Program-made: the position numbers and the translations under genes
Shown: positions 26,738 to 35,750 of the stretch, one piece after another
Position numbering within the stretch: position 1 is the first letter of the stretch
Layout: each line of letters begins with the position of its first letter
From: Lachnospiraceae bacterium UBA7182
GTDB taxonomy: Bacteria > Bacillota > Clostridia > Lachnospirales > Lachnospiraceae
Direction of reading: 5' to 3'
Assembly (NCBI GenBank): GCA_002491115.1
Contig: DKVI01000008.1
Span: 1-64,000 of the forward strand
Length of the DNA stretch: 64,000 bases
The notes under the pieces: model-generated
The model's input: only the letters and a program-made list of their open reading frames with translations
Told to the model about the DNA's origin: nothing
Databases searched by the model: none

Positions 26738-27646
26738 TCAAAGGCATCCCTTTATAAATTCAATAAACCGCTCCGTCCATAAAGACAAAGATTCTTCTTT
26801 CCTGAAAATATATCCGAAAACCACCGGTTTTTCCTCCCCGTAAAGAGAGACTCCCGGATATTTGGGGGACGTTTTTTGATGGCCCAGGCAATCCCCGCTG
26901 ATATTTCCCAGATCCGTATTCCTCAGCAGGTCATTCATCACATAATCGCTGTTGGTAAGCACGGTTACCTGGGCTTTGGATCTTTCTTCTCTCTCCCTGC
27001 GGAAAATATCCCAGTAATGGTTTAACGTAAACTCGTCTTCATAGCATTGCACCAGGCGTATCTTGTCTATGGGTACTTCTTCTATGGAATCTTTTCTCCC
27101 CATAGGATTGTGTGCGCCGAAATAGAGCATGGCTTTGACCTTTTTAAGTTCCACAAACTGCAGATGATTCCTCTCAAGCTTATATTCAAAAGAGGTCCTC
27201 TGGGGCTCCATCATATGAACGAATCCCACATCCGACAGTCCCCTGCCGCACCGCCGGATCACATCCTCCGTGCTGGCAGTCATGATCTGAAAACGAATCT
27301 TATGATCTTTGTATAACTGATAAAATTCAGTGAAACGCGCAGACATCCAGGAGCTTGGATTACAGGCAATCAGAAGTTCCTCGCCTTCGTCCACTTTGGC
27401 AAACGCCGCAAGCTGGTTTACATTGTCAATGGCTTTACAGGCATATTCGTACACCTGCCTGCCCTTTTTTGTCAGCCTGATGCCGCGGTTCTGCCGCTGA
27501 AACAGCGAAAAGCCCAATTCCGCCTCCAGCGAACGGATCACTTTGCTCACATTGGGCTGGCTTGTATATAGAATATCCGCAGCCTTGCTGAACGACTGCA
27601 AATCTGCACACACGACCAGATATTGAAGCTGTTTTGTCTCGATCAT
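26738..27646 (-). CDS. LysR-family transcriptional regulator
   Basis: A 302-residue LysR-type protein. The winged helix is MIETKQLQYLVVCADLQSFSKAADILYTSQPNVSKVIRSLEAELG, with FQRQNRGIRLTKKG completing it, and the rest is a periplasmic-binding-like effector domain. It is 22 bases behind the methyltransferase at 27669 and probably shares its transcript, which starts at one of the seven promoters with the C-rich 17-nt element. That makes it the best placed candidate for the regulator of that element, in an autoregulated loop. This is inference from position only; no metal ligand pattern is evident in the effector domain. Confidence 0.85.
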   Translation of the reverse strand: MIETKQLQYLVVCADLQSFSKAADILYTSQPNVSKVIRSLEAELGFSLFQRQNRGIRLTKKGRQVYEYACKAIDNVNQLAAFAKVDEGEELLIACNPSSWMSARFTEFYQLYKDHKIRFQIMTASTEDVIRRCGRGLSDVGFVHMMEPQRTSFEYKLERNHLQFVELKKVKAMLYFGAHNPMGRKDSIEEVPIDKIRLVQCYEDEFTLNHYWDIFRREREERSKAQVTVLTNSDYVMNDLLRNTDLGNISGDCLGHQKTSPKYPGVSLYGEEKPVVFGYIFRKEESLSLWTERFIEFIKGCL

Positions 27647-27668
27647 ATGTCCCTGCTCTCCTTATCTT

Positions 27669-28448
27669 TCAGGCATTCGGAATTTCTTTTTCTGCGCAGA
27701 CCATGAAAAGAGGCGTCGCTGCATAATGAACCTGCTCATGCGTTTCCCATACCCGGCCGCCTACATCAGGAAGTATTTTCACAAGCGTAAGCCCCGTGTT
27801 TTTTACAGCGTTTTCGTCCCACCGGGGACGTTTTTCCCTGGACAGCGGAAGCTCTCTGGCAAGGTTCTCCAGAAACAGCCCCTTTTCTTTCCCCAGCGGG
27901 TCATGCTGCATGCCATGATAAAGCCTGTGATATCTCTCATGGGCCGCTTTATGGCGGGCATTTTGCTCCTCGTCAAACAAATACAGATACCAGTTGGCGT
28001 CAAAATATAAAATACGTCCGCCAAAGGCCAGCACCCGGCTCCACTCCTGAAGCGCTTTTAACGGTTTTTCTATGTTCCACAAAACATTCCTGGAAACGAC
28101 CAGGTCAAAGCTTCCATCTTCAAAGGGGAGCCGTTCTCCGTCATATTGGACCCAGGATACATCCGCCCCGTAAGCTTTGGCATTTTCCCCGGCGTATTCC
28201 AACATCTCTTTTGTAACATCTGCCCCGGTCACCCGATGCCCTGCCAGCGCCAGATTTATGGCAAAAAAGCCGGGTCCGGTTCCCACATCCAGAATGCGCA
28301 GATCAGACTGATCCGGCGCATGCCGGAGGATCAGCTTCCTCCATGCATCCCGTTTCCAGTTATTCATCTCCTCTATATTCTGCCTGGAGTAACTGACCGA
28401 ACGCTCCCCCCAGTAATACTGTAATCCTTCCAAAAGATCCTCTGACAC
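27669..28448 (-). CDS. Class I SAM-dependent methyltransferase, paralogue 1 of 3
   Basis: A 259-residue methyltransferase. The SAM motif is LRILDVGTGPGFFAINLALAGH, followed by GADVTKEMLEYA, the post-motif LPFEDGSFDLVVSRNVLWNI, and a family-specific FDANWYLYLF and ATPLFMV end. Two paralogues are in the island. I move the start to the GTG at 28448: GAGGAGG lies 8 bases upstream, and the new N-terminus lines up with the paralogues. The longer frame begins at 28523, right at the predicted transcription start, and would be leaderless. The methyl acceptor is unknown; co-regulation with nickel-type importers suggests a metal-binding small molecule. Confidence 0.8.
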   Translation of the reverse strand: MSEDLLEGLQYYWGERSVSYSRQNIEEMNNWKRDAWRKLILRHAPDQSDLRILDVGTGPGFFAINLALAGHRVTGADVTKEMLEYAGENAKAYGADVSWVQYDGERLPFEDGSFDLVVSRNVLWNIEKPLKALQEWSRVLAFGGRILYFDANWYLYLFDEEQNARHKAAHERYHRLYHGMQHDPLGKEKGLFLENLARELPLSREKRPRWDENAVKNTGLTLVKILPDVGGRVWETHEQVHYAATPLFMVCAEKEIPNA

Positions 28449-28529
28449 ACTTTCATCCTCCTCGTATTTTCTTAAGCAAAGAAAAAGATACGACGCCTTC
28501 GCAGCCGCCGAACCGTTACCCATAAAAAT

Positions 28530-28575
28530 ACTTTACCACCTGCAGGCTTTGTCCGCAAGCCGGGTGGGGGGATAT
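28530..28575 (-). promoter_or_regulatory. C-rich box promoter E1 (methyltransferase-LysR)
   Basis: Minus strand: box ATATCCCCCCACCCGGC (28575-28559), TTGCGG -35 directly attached, 17 bases, TAAAGT -10 (28535-28530). It is one of seven such promoters in the island and its box is identical over 17 bases to E6. The predicted start is near 28523, giving a leader of about 75 bases to the GTG. Confidence 0.75.
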
Positions 28576-28589
28576 CCTGCCGTCTTTTT

Positions 28590-29927
28590 TCACAGACACA
28601 GCTTACCTTTTTTCCAGTAAACAGCCAGGCTCAAAGCCGCTGCCAGCCAGGCACAGGGATAGACGGCAGCCACCGATTCCAGCGTTCCGAACGTCAAGGT
28701 GAACAAAACCAGTAAAAGAGTTCTTAAGGCGCAGATATTTGCCAGGATCAACACCATAGGGGCTACAGACCGGCCCATCCCCCGGATGCTATCCGCCAGC
28801 ACTTCAAGGATTGTGTAGAGCCAGTAGAAAGGAAATGTGACCCGGATAATACGGAGGCCGCAGGCGATTACGCCAGGGTCTTTCTGAAATAAACCAAAGA
28901 CTCCGCTGCCGAAACGCAGAAGCAGGACGGCTGACAGGACTGCGTAGGCGCCCCCCATGGCGATACACACTTTTATGCCCTTTTTTATCCGATCCGGCTT
29001 CCCGGCTCCCGCATTCTGGCCGGCAAAGGTCATCATGGCCTGGCCGAAAGCCACAATCGGAAGATAGATTAGAAGCTCTACTTTAAAATAAGCGGCAAAA
29101 GCCGCTATTTCATTTACTCCAAAGCCGTTAATGACATACTGGATAAAAACATTGGACAAAGTAATTACCATGCTCTGAAGCCCCGCCGGTACGCCCAGCT
29201 TTAAGACTTCCCAAAGGATCGTGCTTTGTATCCGCAGCTTTTTCCACTCCAGACGGTATCCGCTCTCTCCCCGCATAAGACAAAATACAGACAGCAAAGC
29301 GGCCGCCCCCTGGGAACCCATGGTGGCCCATGCCACGCCGTCCACGCCCATATGAAAACAGCAGATGCTTACATAGTCCATAGCCACATTGACAATTCCG
29401 CCGATCAACTGTATCGTCATCGGCGTCCTGGAATTGCCCAGCGCGCGTAAAATCCCGGCGTTCATATTATAAGTCACTATGGGAACCATACTTAGAAAGT
29501 AGATCCGTGCATAAGACACGGCGGCAGGAAGAATCTCCGCCGGCGTATTCATCCATCTTAAAAGCTGTTCTGCCAGCGAGATTCCCGCAGCAGACAAAAG
29601 GACGCCCGCAGAAAGGCTTAATCCCACTGCCGTATGTATTGTGTCTTCAATCTTTTTTTCTTCCCCGCCTCCCAGGGCCAAAGACACGACCACTCCCACC
29701 CCTACGGAAATACCTGTAAAAAAAACCACAATGCAGGTAATCATAAGAGAACTTGCGCCCACTGCAGCCGCTGCTTCTTTTTCAAGCAGATTTCCCACAA
29801 AAAGCAAATCTACCGTATTATATAACTGCTGAATAAAACTGGAACCCAGAAGGGGCAGGGCAAACAGCAGAAGCTGCTTCCAGATGACGCCTTCTGTCAG
29901 ATCTCTTTTTTTATATTCTTTTTCCAT
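28590..29927 (-). CDS. MATE-family efflux protein
   Basis: A 445-residue membrane protein with about 12 hydrophobic segments in two similar halves. It has the MATE opening WKQLLLFALPLLGSSFIQQLYNTVDLLFVGN and the second-half counterpart VLKLGVPAGLQSMVITLSNVFIQYVINGFG. MATE proteins expel cationic compounds using sodium or protons. It is 16 bases behind the last ATPase gene of the first importer and so belongs to the same operon, although its ribosome site is weak. An exporter inside a metal-import operon is unusual and suggests export of a small molecule that the importer later retrieves. Confidence 0.85.
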   Translation of the reverse strand: MEKEYKKRDLTEGVIWKQLLLFALPLLGSSFIQQLYNTVDLLFVGNLLEKEAAAAVGASSLMITCIVVFFTGISVGVGVVVSLALGGGEEKKIEDTIHTAVGLSLSAGVLLSAAGISLAEQLLRWMNTPAEILPAAVSYARIYFLSMVPIVTYNMNAGILRALGNSRTPMTIQLIGGIVNVAMDYVSICCFHMGVDGVAWATMGSQGAAALLSVFCLMRGESGYRLEWKKLRIQSTILWEVLKLGVPAGLQSMVITLSNVFIQYVINGFGVNEIAAFAAYFKVELLIYLPIVAFGQAMMTFAGQNAGAGKPDRIKKGIKVCIAMGGAYAVLSAVLLLRFGSGVFGLFQKDPGVIACGLRIIRVTFPFYWLYTILEVLADSIRGMGRSVAPMVLILANICALRTLLLVLFTLTFGTLESVAAVYPCAWLAAALSLAVYWKKGKLCL

Positions 29928-29943
29928 TGGTATAAATCAATTA

Positions 29944-30702
29944 TCATAAAACCGCGTCTACCAGACATTTTGTATATTCGGACTTAGGAGACAGGATCAC
30001 CTCGTCCGGCGTTCCGGATTCCACGATTTTACCGTCATATAATACCAGCACCCGGCTGCAGAGCATCTGCACCAGGGCCAGGTTATGGCAGATGAACAAA
30101 TAGGATAATCCGTTGGCCTTCTGCAAAGAAAGCAAAAGCTCCACGATCTGCTTCTGGACCGTAACATCCAGCGCGCTGGTGGCTTCATCACAGATCAGGA
30201 TCTTCGGTTCGATGGCCAGCGCCCGGGCAATAGCAGCTCTCTGGCACTGCCCGCCGCTTACTTCATGGGGATAACGTCCGGCAAACTCTTCGGACAGCCC
30301 GCACTGCTCCAGAAGCCGAATCACCCGTTCCCGGCACTTTTCCTTCGGTACGCCGTGGTTCCTGAGGCTTTCGCCAATCCCGTCCCCCAGGGTGCGCCTG
30401 GGGTCAAAGGAACCCACAGGGTTCTGGAACACCATCTGAAGCTGCTGATAGATATCCTTAAGCTGCGCCCCTTTTGCATGGGTAATATCCCGGCCGTTCA
30501 TAAAAATCGACCCTTCCGTAGCGTCAATCAGCCGGGTAATCAGTTTCGCAATCGTACTTTTTCCGGACCCCGATTCACCTACAACGCCCAGAATCTCACC
30601 GGGATACAGCTGAAAACTCACATGATCCACGACTGTCAGATCTGATTTGCCCCGATTCCGAAAGGTTTTTGTCAAATCTTTTATATCCAAAATTGGTTCC
30701 AT
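29944..30702 (-). CDS. ABC importer ATPase, DppF/NikE type (importer 1)
   Basis: A 252-residue ATPase. It shows Walker A GESGSGKST, the signature SGGQCQRAAIARALA, Walker B ILICDEATSALD, and the switch HNLALV where the usual SHDL is CHNL, still with its histidine. It forms a heterodimer with the ATPase encoded directly upstream to power the two permeases. The start codon follows the previous stop with no gap. The family serves nickel, oligopeptides and opine metallophores; the neighbourhood favours metal. Confidence 0.88.
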   Translation of the reverse strand: MEPILDIKDLTKTFRNRGKSDLTVVDHVSFQLYPGEILGVVGESGSGKSTIAKLITRLIDATEGSIFMNGRDITHAKGAQLKDIYQQLQMVFQNPVGSFDPRRTLGDGIGESLRNHGVPKEKCRERVIRLLEQCGLSEEFAGRYPHEVSGGQCQRAAIARALAIEPKILICDEATSALDVTVQKQIVELLLSLQKANGLSYLFICHNLALVQMLCSRVLVLYDGKIVESGTPDEVILSPKSEYTKCLVDAVL

Positions 30703-31485
30703 TCAGTTCCTCCGTAATCTGGGTACCGCAGAAAGCAGCTTTTTTGTATACGCATTCTGCGGGTTCTTAAGCACCTGGCCGGCATCACCATATTCCATGG
30801 CGTTACCGTCCTTCAGTACCAGTACCCGGTCTGCCATGGCGGATACAACCCCGATATCATGTGTCACAATAATGATTGCCGTACCAAACATGTCCCGCAG
30901 CTGCCGCATTTCCAGAACCACCTGCTTCTGGACGGCCACATCCAGCGCACTGGTAGGTTCATCCGCCATCAGGACGGCAGGGTTCATCAGCATGGCGATT
31001 GCAATCCCGGCCCGCTGGTTCATGCCGCCGGACAATTCAAAGGGATAACTGTCCCAGATCCGTTCGGCATTCTTAAAGTGCAGTTTATGAAACAGGTCCA
31101 GCGACCGCTTCTTCGCCTCCTCTTTGGAAATCTCCATATGAGCAGACATACTTTCATATATCTGCCCGCCGATGGTACGGATCGGGCACAGGGATGCGCC
31201 GGCATCCTGAAAGATCATGCCGATCTGCGCACCGCGGATTTTCCTGAGTTCCTGGTCGGACAGATCCGGAATATTCTGCCCCCGGAACCAGATATCCCCC
31301 CTGGTCACCAGTCCATTCCCGCCCAGAAGCCCCATCGCTGCCTTGATCAGGGTGGATTTTCCGCTGCCGGATTCCCCCACAAGCCCCAGAATCTCGCCCG
31401 GTTCTAAAGAAACACTCACATCATGTACAACGGGTCTTCCGGCAAAGGATATTTCTACATGATCGTATTTTAACAGCTCGTCCAT
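30703..31485 (-). CDS. ABC importer ATPase, DppD/NikD type (importer 1)
   Basis: A 260-residue ATPase with Walker A GESGSGKST, LSGGMNQRAGIAIAM as the ABC signature (SGGMNQR rather than SGGQRQR, usual in this branch) and Walker B LMADEPTSALD, with switch THDIGVV. It is followed without gap by its partner ATPase. It lacks the cysteine-rich C-terminal extension that binds a 4Fe-4S cluster in many DppD relatives. GGAGG lies 8 bases before the ATG. Confidence 0.88.
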   Translation of the reverse strand: MDELLKYDHVEISFAGRPVVHDVSVSLEPGEILGLVGESGSGKSTLIKAAMGLLGGNGLVTRGDIWFRGQNIPDLSDQELRKIRGAQIGMIFQDAGASLCPIRTIGGQIYESMSAHMEISKEEAKKRSLDLFHKLHFKNAERIWDSYPFELSGGMNQRAGIAIAMLMNPAVLMADEPTSALDVAVQKQVVLEMRQLRDMFGTAIIIVTHDIGVVSAMADRVLVLKDGNAMEYGDAGQVLKNPQNAYTKKLLSAVPRLRRN

Positions 31486-31544
31486 ATATTCCCTCCTGCG
31501 CTGTTTTTTCCGATACTCTGTCCCACATCAGACAGTCGGAACGG

Positions 31545-33164
31545 TCAATTGATATCCAGCTCGGCGGTCAGCTCATAGAAATCGCATGGATGCGCCGTCA
31601 AACCGGTAACATTTGACTTGCTGATCATACTCATACGCAGGAACGAACAAAATACGAATGCGTTGTCATCCAGCAATTGCTGCTGCATCTGAATGGCAAT
31701 CTGGTTACGTTCATCCTGGTCAAAGCTGCTGTTCAGCTGGACCGACAGTTTCTCCAGTTCATCATTATGATAGCTGCCGCGGTTCTTGGTGGAAGCATCC
31801 AGGCAATGGGTGGAGAAGAAGTTCGTAGGGTCGCCCAGACCGCTGTTGACATTGGCTCCCACATAGATATCCCATGCAGACTGGTCTGTCGCAATTGAAT
31901 TATGGTCAGCCGTAACGTTCAGATTCAGCTGAATGCCAATGTCCTTCAGGGTAGCCTGCGCAGACTCCGCCAGCAAAGGCAATTCCTGGCGGCTTGGGTA
32001 ACTGAGCCACCGGATCTCCAGCTTCTGCCCGTTCTTCTCGCGGATGCCGTCCCCGTCGGAATCTACCCATCCGGCGTCTTCCAGAACCTTCATGGCGCCT
32101 TCAGGATCATAGGTCTCCGTGGTAAGAGTGGAACCGCCGAACGCGACAGAGTCGGGGAAGGCACCGGTTGCCACATAGCCGTAACCGTTCAACAGTGTAT
32201 TTACAAAGCCTTCTTTATTAATACCCATGGCCACAGCTTTGCGGACCGCATCGTCCTGGATCACCGGAGAGGTATAGTTCATCTGGCAATAGAAAGAACG
32301 GCTGGTCTGGGTACCGGAAAAAGTATAATTATCGTTTTCAAACAGCGGATAGCTGGCATAAGCCATACCATAAGCAGCATCTATTTCGCCGGACTGGAGC
32401 GCAAGCGCCAGGGTATCCCCGTCAGAAATGGTGCGGACGGTGATCTCATCGATATGCACCGGACCGTCCCAGTAATTCTCGTTTTTCACCAGGTTCAGAT
32501 GATCATCCGTGACCAGCTCCACCGGAACATAAGGGCCGGTTCCCACCACGATCCCTTCATCGGTAATCCCGGCATCCATATCAATGATGCAGCCATAAGG
32601 CTCTGACAGGTAGTTCAGCAGAGACGGCGCAGGAACGGAAGTTTTGATCATAAGGGTCTGTCCGTCAGAATCTATGGTATCAATCATCAAGTCACCCCGG
32701 GCACGGTCGTGGACTTCGATCAGATGGTCCAGGCACGCCTTTACAGCGGCGGCATCACAGGTTTTTCCATTAGAAAAACAGACATTGTCCTTCATGGTAA
32801 TCTTCCAGGTCAGGTCGTCCACCAGCTCGTAAGATTCGGCCAGCCAGGGATCCAGTTCCATATTGTCATTGATCCTGAACAGAGTCTCGCCCACACCGTA
32901 ACGCATGCAGGCCCATCCCGCATAGACTTCATGGGGGTTCACAGTGGGTTCTTCATTCTCGGCGTTAAAAGTCGTGTCGCCAAAAACAAAGGTCTTTTTG
33001 GCAGAACTGCTGCTGCCGCTGTCACCGCTGCTTTCTGCATCTGTCTCATTTGTGCTGCCGTTCTCCCCGGTATCGGCAGCAGCATTGTTTCCGCCGCCTC
33101 CGCAGCCGGCCAGCATACTTGCAGACATGCATAACACCAGTAAAGCTACTATCATTCTTTTCAT
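31545..33164 (-). CDS. Solute-binding lipoprotein, family 5 (importer 1)
   Basis: A 539-residue lipoprotein. The signal MKRMIVALLVLCMSASMLAGCGGG ends in a lipobox LAGC, so it is anchored outside the membrane and followed by a Gly/Ser/Asp-rich linker. The body is the NikA/OppA family (SBP_bac_5): VNPHEVYAGWACMRYGVGETLF, DDLTWKITMKDNVCFSNG, VGTGPYVPVEL, AVAMGINKEGFVNTLL. A second, differing family-5 protein is at 38417. The ligand is a peptide or a chelated metal; the C-rich box promoter and the histidine-rich neighbour favour metal. GAGGATG lies before the ATG. Confidence 0.85.
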   Translation of the reverse strand: MKRMIVALLVLCMSASMLAGCGGGGNNAAADTGENGSTNETDAESSGDSGSSSSAKKTFVFGDTTFNAENEEPTVNPHEVYAGWACMRYGVGETLFRINDNMELDPWLAESYELVDDLTWKITMKDNVCFSNGKTCDAAAVKACLDHLIEVHDRARGDLMIDTIDSDGQTLMIKTSVPAPSLLNYLSEPYGCIIDMDAGITDEGIVVGTGPYVPVELVTDDHLNLVKNENYWDGPVHIDEITVRTISDGDTLALALQSGEIDAAYGMAYASYPLFENDNYTFSGTQTSRSFYCQMNYTSPVIQDDAVRKAVAMGINKEGFVNTLLNGYGYVATGAFPDSVAFGGSTLTTETYDPEGAMKVLEDAGWVDSDGDGIREKNGQKLEIRWLSYPSRQELPLLAESAQATLKDIGIQLNLNVTADHNSIATDQSAWDIYVGANVNSGLGDPTNFFSTHCLDASTKNRGSYHNDELEKLSVQLNSSFDQDERNQIAIQMQQQLLDDNAFVFCSFLRMSMISKSNVTGLTAHPCDFYELTAELDIN

Positions 33165-33204
33165 CTTGTTACATCCTCTCTGAAACTTTTTTCATTTTAT
33201 CATC

Positions 33205-34062
33205 CTATCTGGATCGACTGTTGCGCGGGTCCAGATAATCCCGCACCGTGTCACCCAGCAGATTAAACAATACAACAGAAATAAAAATACCGATACCCGG
33301 AGAAAGTACGATCCAGGGGTACATCTGCAGCATGCTTCGGCCCGTACTCATCATATTTCCCCACTCCGCCGTCGGCGGAACGGCTCCCAGTCCCAGGAAG
33401 GACAGGCCGGCCAGCTCCATCATCATCGTACCGATATCCAGCATCGCCGTCACCAGAATGGGACCCAGAATATTGGGCAGGATATGGCGGCTTACAACCT
33501 GTATGGATGAGCTTCCTGCCAGGCGTACCGCGCTGATAAACGGGCCGTCTTTCAGAGCCAGCGTCTGGCTGCGGGCCACACGGGAATACTTGGGCCAGCT
33601 GACCACCGCCAGCGCCAGCACCGCATTGCTGATGCCGCCGCCCAGGAGCGCCGCTACCGCCATAGCAAAAACAAGGCCCGGAAACGCCAGGCAAACGTCC
33701 GAAATACGCATGATCACGGAATCCAGCTTCCCTCCGTAATAACCGCACAGGGTACCGACACAGGTACCGAACACGGAGATAACCGCCACCAGCGCCAACG
33801 TTGCAAAAATACTGGTCCGTCCGCCCACTAAAACCCGGGAAAACATATCCCTGCCGTGCTGATCTGTTCCCATAATATGCCGGACCGACGGCGGCTGCAT
33901 CGCTTCCTCCAGATTCTGCGCATACGGATCATAAGGCGCAAGCTGCATGGAAAAAAGCGCAGTAAGTAAAAGCAGCGCCGTCAATACCAGGAACACACAG
34001 AGTCTGCGTTTCGCGTGATTGGATTTAATCTTTTGGGTGCGAACCGTAACCGTCTCATTCAT
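33205..34062 (-). CDS. ABC importer permease, DppC/NikC type (importer 1)
   Basis: A 285-residue permease of the BPD_transp_1 family with a first hydrophobic segment near residue 25 and five more at the end. The GTDQHGRDMFSRVLVGGRTSI motif after the periplasmic loop is typical of DppC/NikC. The EAA-like loop is VSWPKYSRVARSQTLALKDGPFISAVRLAGSS. The start ATG at 34062 overlaps the stop of the partner permease (ATGA), and the longer frame on this strand is only the overlap with that gene. It pairs with the permease at 34059-35003. Confidence 0.88.
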   Translation of the reverse strand: MNETVTVRTQKIKSNHAKRRLCVFLVLTALLLLTALFSMQLAPYDPYAQNLEEAMQPPSVRHIMGTDQHGRDMFSRVLVGGRTSIFATLALVAVISVFGTCVGTLCGYYGGKLDSVIMRISDVCLAFPGLVFAMAVAALLGGGISNAVLALAVVSWPKYSRVARSQTLALKDGPFISAVRLAGSSSIQVVSRHILPNILGPILVTAMLDIGTMMMELAGLSFLGLGAVPPTAEWGNMMSTGRSMLQMYPWIVLSPGIGIFISVVLFNLLGDTVRDYLDPRNSRSR

Positions 34063-35003
34063 AACTCCATACCTCCCAGACGAATCCTGGGGTCTAAAAA
34101 CCGATAGGAAAGATCCGTAATCAGATTGACCACCACATAAATAATCGCCATCCACATGACATAGGCCTGTATGATCGGATAATCCCGCATGCTGATTGCG
34201 TCTACTGCCATCTTCCCTACACCGTCCCACATGAAAATGGACTCTACAATGGCGGTACCGCCCAGAAGACTGCCCACAGACAGAGTCAGAAGGGTAATGA
34301 TCGTGACCAGCGAAGCTTTCAGGACGCTCTTTCGCATAATGACAGAAAATTTCACGCCCCTGGCCCTGGCGCCTGCCACATAATCCTTGCTAAGCTCGTC
34401 CAGGATCGTAGCCCGGATCTGGCGCAGATATTTGGCGGACATGGCAATGGCCAGGGTCAGGCTGGGCATCGCCACGCTTTTAAGTCCTGTACCTTCCGCG
34501 ATCACCGGAAATACATTCAGCCGGATCGCAAAAAGATACATCAAAAGCAGCGCAACAAAAAAATTCGGCATACTGTTTCCCAGAAAGCTGGCGATCCGAA
34601 TCAGATAATCTGTAAACCGGTTCTGTTTCACTGCGGCCAGGATACCCAGAGGAATGGATATGACTACCGTCAGCAGGATGGAAGTAACTGCCAGCAGAAG
34701 AGTCGCCGGGAGCTTCGATACGAATGTGGAAAATACGCGCTTATTGGAAATATAACTGGTTCCCATATCCCCCCGCAGCAGATTGCCCAGCCAGACAAAA
34801 TACTGCGTCAGGAAGGGCTTATCCAGCCCCAGCTCTTCTCTGGCCGCATCCACAACCTCCTGAGAAACCACGGCGCCGGTATTTTCCATCTTCTGTTCCA
34901 CCGCATCGCTGCCTGCGATGCGCATCATGGCAAAAGATAAAAATGTAATTGCCAGCAGGATCGGAATCAACTGGAGTAATCGTTTCACTATATATTTTTG
35001 CAT
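34059..35003 (-). CDS. ABC importer permease, DppB/NikB type (importer 1)
   Basis: A 314-residue permease, first gene of the importer 1 operon. Marks are the N-terminal segment KRLLQLIPILLAITFLSF, the periplasmic REELGLDKPFLTQYFVWLGNLLRGDMGTS, and the cytoplasmic loop YLRQIRATILDELSKDYVAGARARG. It ends with DPRIRLGG. Gene order permease-permease-binding protein-ATPase-ATPase-MATE differs from importer 2, where the binding protein is last. The C-rich box promoter E2 lies about 100 bases upstream. Confidence 0.88.
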   Translation of the reverse strand: MQKYIVKRLLQLIPILLAITFLSFAMMRIAGSDAVEQKMENTGAVVSQEVVDAAREELGLDKPFLTQYFVWLGNLLRGDMGTSYISNKRVFSTFVSKLPATLLLAVTSILLTVVISIPLGILAAVKQNRFTDYLIRIASFLGNSMPNFFVALLLMYLFAIRLNVFPVIAEGTGLKSVAMPSLTLAIAMSAKYLRQIRATILDELSKDYVAGARARGVKFSVIMRKSVLKASLVTIITLLTLSVGSLLGGTAIVESIFMWDGVGKMAVDAISMRDYPIIQAYVMWMAIIYVVVNLITDLSYRFLDPRIRLGGMEL

Positions 35004-35102
35004 TCTGTCACCTCATTTTCTCACAACCTGTCCCTCTCTGGCATAAGCTGTTTGATCTGTTTCATCTAAAATGAATCCTTTCGATAATATCTGACTGTTA
35101 TT

Positions 35103-35148
35103 ATTGTAAATAAAACCCGAACGGCGTACAACCCCGCCTGGGGGTTCT
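35103..35148 (-). promoter_or_regulatory. C-rich box promoter E2 (importer 1 operon)
   Basis: Minus strand: box AGAACCCCCAGGCGGGG (35148-35132), TTGTAC, 17 bases, TACAAT (35108-35103). The box is an imperfect inverted repeat, CCCC-N5-GGGG. The bases just beyond it (CGGAATG, 35151-35157) also recur at E7. Confidence 0.75.
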
Positions 35149-35231
35149 TATACATTCCGTTTTATTATGATAATATGCTTTTTGGTTATATTCAGAATCC
35201 GGTCTAAAAACAGGACGCCAGGCGCACACGC

Positions 35232-35267
35232 AGAAACAGAGATGCCTCATCGGGCATCCCTGTTTCT
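35232..35267. other. Strong hairpin after the histidine-rich gene
   Basis: Stem AGAAACAGAGATGCC against GGCATCCCTGTTTCT with one mismatch and a 6-base loop, 27 bases after the histidine-rich stop. On the minus strand it has no following U-run; on the plus strand AAGAATTTTTT follows. It probably stabilises or ends the upstream mRNA. Confidence 0.55.
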
Positions 35268-35294
35268 AAGAATTTTTTATACAACGGGAAAATC

Positions 35295-35681
35295 TTATAC
35301 TCGTTTTACCAGTTTCAGCGCCTCTGCGAACAGTTCGTTGGCTCTTGTGAATGCCTTCACGCCTTCCTTGATCATATCCGCCGCTTCCTCCATTCCTTCA
35401 GAACGAAGCCTGTTCCCCAGATCGGCAATCTCATCCGCATGGTGATGATTATGATCTGCCATATAAGCAAGCAACGCAATGTCTTCTTCCATTGTCCCCT
35501 GGCCGCCTGCGTGGCTGTGTACATGCTCATGTTCGTGTGTATGCGTTACTCCATCGTGTGTATGTTCGTGCGTATGGCGGTGTACATGCTCATGTCCCCC
35601 CTCATGTGTATGTTCATGTTCTGTGCCATATGCATGGCAGTGTGCTTCATCATGTTTGTGGTGATCCTGTTTTTCTTCCAT
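35295..35681 (-). CDS. Histidine-rich metal-binding protein
   Basis: A 128-residue cytoplasmic protein with 25 histidines, 21 of them in the first 58 residues as H-x-H repeats (EHEHTHEGGHEHVHRHTHEH). The C-terminal half is a helical, charged segment (DEIADLGNRLRSEGMEEAADMIKEGVKAF) with a further HNHHH at its start. Such tracts bind nickel, zinc or cobalt, as in Hpn-type storage proteins or metallochaperones. It has no signal peptide. It is expressed alone from C-rich box promoter E3, with GGAGG 9 bases before the ATG. Which metal it holds is not shown by sequence. Confidence 0.8.
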   Translation of the reverse strand: MEEKQDHHKHDEAHCHAYGTEHEHTHEGGHEHVHRHTHEHTHDGVTHTHEHEHVHSHAGGQGTMEEDIALLAYMADHNHHHADEIADLGNRLRSEGMEEAADMIKEGVKAFTRANELFAEALKLVKRV

Positions 35682-35750
35682 CTTGCGTTTCCTCCGTTTA
35701 TCATTGCCGCGACGGGCTGTTTACAGGCACCTGTATCGATGTCCGTTAAA

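Noticed and set aside
34059..34230. N-terminal extension of the importer 1 NikC-type permease to 34230
   Set aside because: The extra 56 codons lie inside the partner permease in another frame; the ATGA overlap at 34062 with a ribosome site is the natural start.
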